Below are positions 55,438 to 64,000 of a stretch of 64,000 nucleotides of DNA, piece by piece. The notes under the pieces were generated by a model that searched no databases, had not been told where the DNA came from, and saw only the letters and a program-made list of their open reading frames with translations. Source of the DNA: Falcatimonas sp. MSJ-15 (GTDB lineage Bacteria > Bacillota > Clostridia > Lachnospirales > Lachnospiraceae); NCBI RefSeq assembly GCF_018918265.1, contig NZ_JAHLQC010000016.1, positions 24,937-88,936 on the forward strand, written 5' to 3'. Both the position numbers and the translations under genes were made by a program. Numbering within the stretch: the stretch's first letter is position 1; every line of letters begins with the position of its first letter.

Positions 55438-57555
55438 CTATTTTGTCTTTGAAGCAATAATCTTATCCTGAACTGATTTTGGAACCTGCTCATATTTTTC
55501 AAAGAACATAGAGTAGTTACCACGACCCTGTGTCTTTGAACGAAGGTCTGTTGAATAACCAAACATCTCAGCAAGTGGAACGAAACCTTTAACCATCTTA
55601 CCGCCACCGATGTCATCCATACCTTCGATACGTCCACGACGTGCATTGATATCACCAATAACATCGCCCATGTATTCTTCAGGCATAGTAACTTCAACTT
55701 TCATGATAGGCTCAAGTAATACTGCTCCACCTTTCTGCATAGCATCTTTGAATGCCATAGAACCAGCAATATGGAATGCCATTTCACTTGAATCGACTTC
55801 ATGATATGAACCATCGTATACTGTAGCTTTAACACCAAGTACTGGGAATCCTCCAAGGATACCAGCTTTAGAAGCTTCTTCAATACCTTCACCAACAGCA
55901 GGAATGTATTCTTTAGGAATAGCACCACCAACAACTGTTGATTCAAATTTGAATGTTTCTTCACCGTTAGGATCCATTGGCTCAAATTTAACTTTACAGT
56001 GACCATACTGACCACGACCACCTGACTGTTTAGCATATTTGCTATCAACGTCAACTGCTTTTGTAAATGTTTCTTTGTAAGCAACCTGTGGAGCACCTAC
56101 GTTAGCTTCAACCTTGAATTCACGAAGAAGTCTATCAACGATAATTTCAAGATGAAGTTCACCCATACCAGCAATAATTGTCTGACCAGTTTCCTGATCT
56201 GTATGAGCTCTGAATGTTGGATCTTCTTCAGCAAGTTTTGCTAAAGCTTCACCTAATTTACCCTGACCAGCTTTTGTCTTAGGCTCAATAGCAAGCTCGA
56301 TAACTGGTTCTGGGAATTCCATTGATTCAAGAATAACTGGATATTTTTCATCACAGATTGTATCACCTGTTGTTGTAAATTTGAAACCTACAGCAGCTGC
56401 AATATCACCTGAATAAACTTTATCTAATTCTTCTCTCTTGTTAGCATGCATCTGAAGGATACGGCCAACACGTTCTTTCTTATTCTTTGTAGCATTAAGT
56501 ACATATGAACCTGAGTTTAATGTACCTGAGTAAACTCTGAAGAATGCTAACTTACCAACAAATGGGTCAGCCATAATCTTGAATGCTAAAGCTGAGAATG
56601 GTTCTTCATCTGAAGAATGTCTTTCAACTTCGTTACCATCTTCGTCAACACCTTTGATACTTGGGATATCAGTTGGAGCTGGCATATATTCGATGATAGC
56701 ATCAAGTAATTTCTGTACACCTTTGTTTCTGTATGCAGAACCACAGCAAACTGGAACAGCTGTACATTCACAAGTTCCTTTTCTAAGAGCTGCTTTTAAT
56801 TCTTCAACAGTAATTTCTTCGCCTTCAAGATATTTCATTGTTAAATCTTCATCTAATTCAGCGATTTTTTCTACTAATTCTTCTCTATATACTTCAGCTT
56901 CATCTTTCATGTCATCAGGTACTTCACAAACTGTGATATCATCACCTTTTTCATCATTGTAGATGTAAGCCTGCATTTCGAATAAATCAATAATTCCTTT
57001 GAAATCGTCTTCTTTACCAATAGGTAACTGAATAACGATTGCATTCTTTCCAAGTCTTGTTCTGATCTGATCAACACAAGCATAGAAATTTGCACCTAAA
57101 ATGTCCATTTTGTTAACAAATGCCATTCTTGGTACATTGTAAGTATCAGCCTGACGCCATACATTTTCTGACTGAGGTTCAACACCACCCTTAGCACAGA
57201 ATACACCTACTGCGCCATCAAGTACACGGAGTGAACGCTCAACTTCAACTGTAAAGTCAACGTGACCTGGAGTATCAATGATATTAATACGATGCTCTAA
57301 TGCGCCTGGCATTGGCTTAGCATTTTTCTCAAGAGTCCAGTGACATGTTGTAGCGGCTGATGTGATTGTAATACCTCTTTCCTGCTCCTGTTCCATCCAG
57401 TCCATAGTAGCAGTACCTTCGTGTGTATCACCAATCTTATAATTAACACCAGTATAGTAAAGAATACGTTCTGTTGTTGTAGTCTTACCGGCATCGATAT
57501 GAGCCATAATACCAATGTTTCTAGTTCTCTCTAATGGATATTCTCTTCCAGCCAA
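55438..57555 (-). CDS. fusA: Elongation factor G
   Basis: [47 protein letters not shown]. Confidence 0.99.
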   Translation of the reverse strand: MAGREYPLERTRNIGIMAHIDAGKTTTTERILYYTGVNYKIGDTHEGTATMDWMEQEQERGITITSAATTCHWTLEKNAKPMPGALEHRINIIDTPGHVDFTVEVERSLRVLDGAVGVFCAKGGVEPQSENVWRQADTYNVPRMAFVNKMDILGANFYACVDQIRTRLGKNAIVIQLPIGKEDDFKGIIDLFEMQAYIYNDEKGDDITVCEVPDDMKDEAEVYREELVEKIAELDEDLTMKYLEGEEITVEELKAALRKGTCECTAVPVCCGSAYRNKGVQKLLDAIIEYMPAPTDIPSIKGVDEDGNEVERHSSDEEPFSALAFKIMADPFVGKLAFFRVYSGTLNSGSYVLNATKNKKERVGRILQMHANKREELDKVYSGDIAAAVGFKFTTTGDTICDEKYPVILESMEFPEPVIELAIEPKTKAGQGKLGEALAKLAEEDPTFRAHTDQETGQTIIAGMGELHLEIIVDRLLREFKVEANVGAPQVAYKETFTKAVDVDSKYAKQSGGRGQYGHCKVKFEPMDPNGEETFKFESTVVGGAIPKEYIPAVGEGIEEASKAGILGGFPVLGVKATVYDGSYHEVDSSEMAFHIAGSMAFKDAMQKGGAVLLEPIMKVEVTMPEEYMGDVIGDINARRGRIEGMDDIGGGKMVKGFVPLAEMFGYSTDLRSKTQGRGNYSMFFEKYEQVPKSVQDKIIASKTK

Positions 57556-57634
57556 CGGATTTTCCTCCTTAACATTATCTCAAGCTGTTTTGCTTCAGGC
57601 AACGCCCAAAGCAAAATCATATTTAAATTGATTA

Positions 57635-58105
57635 CTAGAATCTGTAATGTGCGAAAGCTTTGTTTGCTTCTGCCATTTTGTGCATATCTTCTTTTTTCTT
57701 AACTGATGCACCAGTATTGTTTGCTGCATCTAAGATTTCGTTAGCTAATCTTTCTTCCATAGTCTTTTCGCCTCTGGCACGAGAATATGAAGTTAACCAA
57801 CGAAGTGCAAGAGTCTGTCTTCTCTCAGGTCTTACTTCGATAGGTACCTGATAGTTAGAACCTCCGATACGTCTAGCCTTTACTTCAAGTACAGGCATAA
57901 CGTTGTTCATTGCTTCTTCGAATACTTCAAGAGCGTTCTTTTCACTCTTTTCAGCTACTCTTTCAAATGCTCCATATACAATTTTCTGAGCAACACCTCT
58001 CTTACCATCTAACATAATGTTGTTGATAAGTTTAGTAACCACTTTGCTATTGTACATTGGATCTGCTAATACTTCTCTTTTCTGAGTATGTCCTTTACGT
58101 GGCAC
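57635..58105 (-). CDS. rpsG: 30S ribosomal protein S7
   Basis: [28 protein letters not shown]. Confidence 0.98.
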   Translation of the reverse strand: MPRKGHTQKREVLADPMYNSKVVTKLINNIMLDGKRGVAQKIVYGAFERVAEKSEKNALEVFEEAMNNVMPVLEVKARRIGGSNYQVPIEVRPERRQTLALRWLTSYSRARGEKTMEERLANEILDAANNTGASVKKKEDMHKMAEANKAFAHYRF

Positions 58106-58264
58106 GGTACTTCCCTCCTTAATTAAAAAATTTCACTTGACATTACTGTCATAAATTAGATCATAGGTACTCACATTCACATGTGTTCGCGCTCGGTATT
58201 ACTATATTTAAACCTGCAACCTGCAGGGACAATATGCTAATTCCGGCACTAAAATGTGATAATA

Positions 58265-58684
58265 TTATTTAGCGTCCTTAGGTCTCTTAGCACCATATTT
58301 AGAACGTGCTTGTCTTCTCTTAGCTACACCTGCTGTATCAAGTGTACCTCTAACGATATGATATCTTGTACCTGGTAAGTCTTTTACTCTACCACCACGG
58401 ATAAGAACAACACTATGTTCCTGAAGGTTGTGTCCTTCACCTGGGATATAACTTGTTACTTCAATACCGTTAGAAAGACGAACTCTGGCGATCTTTCTAA
58501 GAGCTGAGTTAGGTTTCTTAGGTGTAGCAGTCTTAACAGCTGTACAAACACCTCTCTTCTGTGGTGCAGAAGAATCTGTAGCTTTCTTCTTTAAAGAGTT
58601 GTATCCTTTCTGAAGTGCTGGTGATGTTGATTTTTTAACTGTTGTCTGTCTACCTTTTCTTACTAACTGATTAAATGTTGGCAT
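58265..58684 (-). CDS. rpsL: 30S ribosomal protein S12
   Basis: [53 protein letters not shown]. Confidence 0.99.
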   Translation of the reverse strand: MPTFNQLVRKGRQTTVKKSTSPALQKGYNSLKKKATDSSAPQKRGVCTAVKTATPKKPNSALRKIARVRLSNGIEVTSYIPGEGHNLQEHSVVLIRGGRVKDLPGTRYHIVRGTLDTAGVAKRRQARSKYGAKRPKDAK

Positions 58685-58932
58685 TACATTTCACCTCCTG
58701 TAATTAGCATATGTTTGTTTGGTTGCATATCATTCTCAACTGAATGTTTGCATACAAAATAGAATGCATTTGTATGCACGCTAGACTATTATATACAATA
58801 ATGCAAATCGTGTCAAGTTTTTTCTATTGAAAAACATTAAAAATATTATTACCAAAATATTAAAAATATTATTATAAACAATCTGCGAATACTACAAACT
58901 ATAAAGTTATCTTTCTCTCTTTTTTAACTATA

Positions 58933-60186
58933 TCACGCTTCATAAACACGTCTATTGACATCACCTGGTCTGATAATCATTATCCACATGCATATCAATG
59001 TAATCGCCGCCATAATAACCGTTGATATCTTATAACCAAACACTTTGCTAACCAATGCCGCTGCGATCTGAAAAAATATAGAACCTGCAGAAACCATTAC
59101 ACCAAGAATTGCATTAACTCTGGCTCTTATATCAGCCGGAAGATAATTCTTAACAGCAGTTTCTCTAATAACAGCACTTCCACAGCCTACAAAACCGCAC
59201 AAAAAACGATTAAGCAACATAAATGGATATGGCATCCATAACAAAAACATATCAGCTAACGAATAATATGTATACGATAACTTAGTAAAAGCATATCTCT
59301 TTTTTCTTGGAATCTGAATCTTATACCAGAATATACCACCAACAGATCGTGCAATCATCTCTGCACTTTTTAAAAAGCCAAGCATCATAACTGTAAACCC
59401 GGAATAAGTCTGATAATATGCTTGTGTAAGAATACCTACTCCCTCGCTTGTTCCATTGCAGATACTCATATATGAATAGATATTCCTTATTCCAGCCTCA
59501 GTTTTCATAAAATTAAATCCTGTTTTAATATCTTCAAAATACTTAGCCAAAGTATACTCATTACAATAATTATTTAGATCCACGCTTATACCGCTCTCTA
59601 TTATAATTGAAAATACAACAAGTAATGCCACGCCAAAAAAGATAATATATATATCCAAATACTGATATAATATAGTCGAAATTGGAGCCATCACAATCGT
59701 TATTGTTGGATACAACGTTGCACTAATAGCATACCCTTGTTGTCTTGCCCCCTTTGGTATAATCTCCGGATACCACGCTTCATAGGCAAGCCTATATATT
59801 GCTGAGATAGTTGCAACTGCAAGTGTAAAAACGACATAAACACCATAAGCAAAAGAACAATTAAATGTATATATTCCCATAATAAAATATACGATTGCCA
59901 ACATTGTATCAAGAAACACAATCCACTTCTTCTTACTTTGCCTATCAATAACAGGTGCGATAGCTACAGAGATAAATATATCCGGAAGCATCCCACATAC
60001 CATTATCACAGCTGATGCCAAAGTTGAATTAGTCTTGTCAAATACCAACAGACTAATAGGAAGATTCATTGCTTCTCCACCGACTATTGACAAGACAGTA
60101 GCTACAATAATACGCTTAAAATCCATAGACCATAGATCTTTTCTATTATTCATACAATCTTTCTTAAAAATATTAAATTTTTTCAT
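58933..60186 (-). CDS. MFS transporter
   Basis: Multi-TM; SLLVFDKTNSTLASAVIMVCGMLPDIFISVAIAPVIDRQSKKKW. Confidence 0.87.
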   Translation of the reverse strand: MKKFNIFKKDCMNNRKDLWSMDFKRIIVATVLSIVGGEAMNLPISLLVFDKTNSTLASAVIMVCGMLPDIFISVAIAPVIDRQSKKKWIVFLDTMLAIVYFIMGIYTFNCSFAYGVYVVFTLAVATISAIYRLAYEAWYPEIIPKGARQQGYAISATLYPTITIVMAPISTILYQYLDIYIIFFGVALLVVFSIIIESGISVDLNNYCNEYTLAKYFEDIKTGFNFMKTEAGIRNIYSYMSICNGTSEGVGILTQAYYQTYSGFTVMMLGFLKSAEMIARSVGGIFWYKIQIPRKKRYAFTKLSYTYYSLADMFLLWMPYPFMLLNRFLCGFVGCGSAVIRETAVKNYLPADIRARVNAILGVMVSAGSIFFQIAAALVSKVFGYKISTVIMAAITLICMWIMIIRPGDVNRRVYEA

Positions 60187-60240
60187 AATAACTTCTATCC
60201 TTTCTGCTAACCATAAATATAGATAGACATAACACTCTCG

Positions 60241-60430
60241 TCATAATTTTTTATATGCTCACGTCATAACTTCTTATACACTCACATCATAACTTCTTAT
60301 ACACTCACATCATAACTTCTTATACGCTCACATCATAACTTCTTATACACTCACATCATAACTTCTTATACGCTCACATCATAACTTCTTATATTCTCAC
60401 GTCATAACTTCTTATACGCTCTCGTCATAT
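60241..60430. repeat. 23-bp tandem repeat, 8 copies, upstream of the MFS gene
   Basis: TCATAACTTCTTATACACTCACA units at 60241, 60264, 60287, 60310, 60333, 60356, 60379, 60402. Confidence 0.96.
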
Positions 60431-60770
60431 TATGTAGCATCTCTCCAACTTAACTATTCTGCAAATATCAAAAGCATCATAATTCATTACGTTAAAGCTA
60501 TTCATTGTATCAGACTATCCAATGCTTTTTAGCACAATTTAGCTTAGCAAAAAATCATAGGCCTAAAAATTTTTTACTTTACATATATAATATCAAATAT
60601 CCCTACTATAAAATACTTTATTATTTTGAGAATTTCCATAAAGAAAACACCCTTTAACAGGTGCTTTCTTTAATAATTTGATAAAGTTTTAATTTTAACA
60701 ATTTATCAACTCATACTCATACCAAACCATTTCAACATATAATTACTATAATAATCAGCACATCTATTCA

Positions 60771-60880
60771 TCTTATTTTCTTTTCGATTGTAATAACCAA
60801 CATCCAACCATCTTATTTTCTTTTCGATTATAATAATCAACATCCAACCATCTTATTTTCTTTTCGATTATAATAATTAA
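60771..60880. repeat. 40-bp tandem repeat, about 3 copies, abutting the XRE/TPR stop codon
   Basis: TCTTATTTTC at 60771, 60811, 60851. Confidence 0.95.
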
Positions 60881-62078
60881 CTTCTTCTTTTCATTATTCC
60901 ATTCATAAAATCTAAAGCCTTTTTATATTGTCTTTGCTTTATATAAGTTTCAATTAATATATCCTTATAAAAAAATATATGTCCAAAATGTCTTTCCTGT
61001 TCCAACTTAGACATAAGTTTCTCAAGTAAAATCATATAGTCCTTACTCTCAGTAAAATCAGGAATACACTCCATACGTACCTCTTCAAATTTTAATAAAT
61101 CCGATTCCATACAGACATTTTGTGCAATAATCTCTTCTGCTTTCGCAATACACGCCTTGCCTTGTTCAATATCTCCCATCCTAATTAATACTATTGCCTT
61201 TTTATGCAACACATACAAACTGTCAGCATCACATTTATCAAGATATATTAACGCTTCGTCATACTTTTTTTCAGTTATAAGTGTTGCTCCAATATTATAA
61301 TATATAGTTTCAAGCAACTCCTTCCAATTCGTATTACGTAAAATATTCATAGCACGCCTATAACATTTCATCATCATATCACTCATATCAATGCATGCAT
61401 AAGCTGTGCCGTCTAACATATAATAATTAGCAAGCTGATACACATTCCCCTCACGAACAGCTATACTAACAGCCTCACTCTCCATCTGATGAATCTTTGA
61501 ATAATCATTTGCCCAATAATATGCTGTCATCAACTCATTAAGCGAAAAAGAACTATTAAGATATTTATATGCTTTTTCTCCATATCCAACAATTTCCTCT
61601 TTTTTTTTTTCTTCTTATTATCAGAAGGCATGTCCATAAGATATCTTAATGCCAAAATATAATAGTATCCTTTTTGTCTGTCTGACATATAATCCTCATA
61701 TTCACAAAGCTGCTCATAAGTATTATCCTTTTCAAATCCCTGAATAATAATCCAATCAATAGCAAATTCACTATATTCAAGCAAAGCACTATTATTAAGC
61801 AATTCATCATACAGATTACATTCATAATTATATTCAAACATATTATAATACTCATCTATAATCTTACCCAAATATTGTATCGTATCATCTAGACATAGTA
61901 TATTAATACCCAATCGTTCAAATAACTTTTTCATAATCTCTGGCTCCGGATTAACAACACCATTTTCAATTTTGCTAAGATATGAAACCACACAAATTCC
62001 ATAACATATCTCTTTTTGTCCTTTATCTTGTTTTAATCTTTCTCGCTTAAGCAGATATCCCATAACCGATTTCATCAT
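60877..62078 (-). pseudogene. XRE HTH + TPR-like regulator split by a frameshift at an 11-nt poly(A) run (phase-variable or disrupted)
   Basis: ORFs 61530-62078 (HTH) and 60877-61533 (TPR-like) join in frame if A-run 61600-61610 has 12 (or 9) A. Confidence 0.75.
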
Positions 62079-62320
62079 TTTTTTCTTTGATTCTCCTCTT
62101 GTCTTTTTTTTACACGCTTACGTATCTCTTCATCAGAAAGCGGATATTTATAATCTCGAATGATTCTCTCTGCTGTATATCCACAATCAACAAGATGATT
62201 AATAGCATCTCCATAAGCAAAATCACGTACAAAATTTCCTAATGCTTGTTTAAAATAATATCCATTCTCTTCCACAGGATAGTATCCGTTATTTTTGATT
62301 ATCTTCTCTTCTTCTCTCAT
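62075..62320 (-). CDS. Small hypothetical protein overlapping the XRE gene start by 4 nt
   Basis: Start MREEEKIIKNNGYYPV preceded by AGAGGA; ATGA overlap with downstream ORF. Confidence 0.7.
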   Translation of the reverse strand: MREEEKIIKNNGYYPVEENGYYFKQALGNFVRDFAYGDAINHLVDCGYTAERIIRDYKYPLSDEEIRKRVKKRQEENQRKK

Positions 62321-62339
62321 TTTATAAATCCTCTTCTGA

Positions 62340-62566
62340 TATAAACCATATTCAATATTAATATCTCTTTTATTTGTAATCGCTTTTACAATTTTTCTCC
62401 CATATAAAACCATATTAAACATTTATAGTTCTTTTATTTGTAATCGCTTTTACAAATTCTTTTCCCACATAAAACCATATTAAACACTTATAGCCCTTTT
62501 ATTTGTAATCGCTTTTACAAATTTTTTTCCCACATAAAACCATATTAAACATTTATACTTTTATAG
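62340..62566. repeat. 64-65 bp tandem repeat, about 3.5 copies, reaching the GT2 stop codon
   Basis: TATTTGTAATCGCTTTTACAA at 62371, 62435, 62500. Confidence 0.95.
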
Positions 62567-63694
62567 CTCCTCTTCTGGCATATACCAATTTTTAGCTATA
62601 TTCTCATATTCTGCAGCTGCCTTTAACATTTCATTTATTTCTTTATCTAAAGAATCATGTGATACCTTTTTTAACTCTATACTATCTTCAAGGTTATATG
62701 GCATTTTCTCAACTTTCATACTATATTCTTTAGCCAATCTTCTATATATTTCAGCTAACTTTTCATATGGAAATAACTGATTACTGCGTATATCAATAAC
62801 TGCTTTAGTCTCATATGCAGCATTATAATACCACATTGAAGCCTCCTGCAACAATTCTTTATCAAAAAAATACTCTCCAAGTTCACAACATACCTCTGAA
62901 CTGGATTCCATAATGACATTCTTTAATGCTGTATTGAACATCAAATCAATATTTCCTGTAATTCTATATATTCTTACAAGAATTGTCACTACAATATCCA
63001 TTTCATCTTCTTTCATATCACTTTCATTAAAAAGTCGATTTTCAAAGAACTTCTTAGCTCGCTCATAATTTTCTTTTTTCCCATTAGTATACAATTCACG
63101 TATATACATTTTTAATAATTTTTGTGAAAATGGTTTGTTATTAAATATCATCTGTTCAAATATAGCAATATCTCTATTGGCATGATTTCCAACAGGTCTA
63201 TGCTCTATTTCAATGTCGCTATCAAATACAATCGGCATAAGTCTTACAGTCTCATGAACATCACCTTCCCAATAAAATTGCCTTAATCTCTTGAAAAGCT
63301 TTGGTCTTAATTCCTTTTTAAAGTTATATACTGTATTATATTCTGAATATGTTACATACTTCATCTGAACTATATCTACTTCATCCATGAGAACCTGTTT
63401 TAAATTCATAAATCTGCTATAATTCTCTCTGTCAATACATTCATCTGCATCTGCCACATAGATATAATCACAATTAGCTTTAGTAAATGAAAAATTTCTT
63501 GCATCAGCAAAACTTCCGGTCCATTCATAGGTATACACCTGTTTCGTATACTCATATGCTATATCAACTGTATTATCCTGTGAACCTGTATCAATTATAA
63601 TAATCTCATCAAAAAGTCCTTCCATACTATCAAGACATCTTCTTAATACCCTTTCCTCATTTTTTACAATCATACATAATGATATTGTCTTCAT
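62561..63694 (-). CDS. GT2 family glycosyltransferase with C-terminal helical repeats
   Basis: MKTISLCMIVKNEERVLRRCLDSMEGLFDEIIIIDTGSQDNTVDIA; WTGSFADARNFSFTKANCDYIYVADADE. Confidence 0.92.
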   Translation of the reverse strand: MKTISLCMIVKNEERVLRRCLDSMEGLFDEIIIIDTGSQDNTVDIAYEYTKQVYTYEWTGSFADARNFSFTKANCDYIYVADADECIDRENYSRFMNLKQVLMDEVDIVQMKYVTYSEYNTVYNFKKELRPKLFKRLRQFYWEGDVHETVRLMPIVFDSDIEIEHRPVGNHANRDIAIFEQMIFNNKPFSQKLLKMYIRELYTNGKKENYERAKKFFENRLFNESDMKEDEMDIVVTILVRIYRITGNIDLMFNTALKNVIMESSSEVCCELGEYFFDKELLQEASMWYYNAAYETKAVIDIRSNQLFPYEKLAEIYRRLAKEYSMKVEKMPYNLEDSIELKKVSHDSLDKEINEMLKAAAEYENIAKNWYMPEEEL

Positions 63695-63871
63695 AAGTGT
63701 CATCTCCATTTATTATTAGTAGTTTTTGATATTCTTTAGTTCTATCATTTTATCGGTATTCATTGGCACTTAGACATCCTATATATTTTTGGTTCTAAAC
63801 TTTATCTCCACTTTTGACAAAGAATTGCTTAATCTATATATCTAGCTGTGACAGCACTACAAATTTATAAT

Positions 63872-64000
63872 CGAGTAGGAAGGAAAATTAAATAAATTTT
63901 CCCGACCTCTCACACCACCGTACGTACGGTTCCGTATACGGCGGTTCAATCAACTTAACAAGTAACACACCTTTCGGTGTAGTAATCTATCATTGAGACT
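63872..64000 (-). mobile_element. Group II intron 3' region (domain V/VI), intron body extends beyond window
   Basis: Minus strand GAACCGCCGTATACGGAACCGTACGTACGGTGGTGTGAGAGGTCGGG... then GGAAAATTTATTTAATTTTCC and CTACTCGAT. Confidence 0.75.

Noticed and set aside
1-64000. tRNA or rRNA genes
   Set aside because: None recognised by eye; a tRNAscan/Infernal run would be needed to exclude them formally.

Overview
This is a low-GC Firmicutes window, Lachnospiraceae-like by gene content and style. That placement is inference, not a database result. The core is ordinary and confidently readable: the S10/spc/alpha ribosomal protein cluster (rpsJ to rplQ, minus strand) followed by ecfA1-ecfA2-ecfT, truA and rplM-rpsI, plus the str operon (rpsL-rpsG-fusA-tuf). 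Around it are hisS, two chemoreceptors, a pnuC-nadR NAD-salvage pair, an NCS2 permease, a CDF transporter, an Fe-ADH, nth, nudC, a MATE transporter, a heterodimeric ABC exporter with a divergent TetR regulator, a BceRS/BceAB-like cassette, an MFS transporter, an XRE/TPR regulator broken at a poly(A) tract, a GT2 glycosyltransferase, and the apparent 3' end of a group II intron at the right edge. The most interesting non-coding signal is a pair of oppositely oriented structured elements at about 8216-8776. They share a 104-nt core (75/79 identical outside one hairpin), while that hairpin and the long flanking stems differ in sequence but keep their pairing, which is internal covariation evidence. 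A second theme is that several tandem-repeat arrays contain or abut copies of the start or stop region of the adjacent gene (hisS, tetR, XRE/TPR, GT2, MFS). Another structured ~197-bp palindromic element lies at 17326-17522. All assignments were made by eye from sequence; no searches were run.
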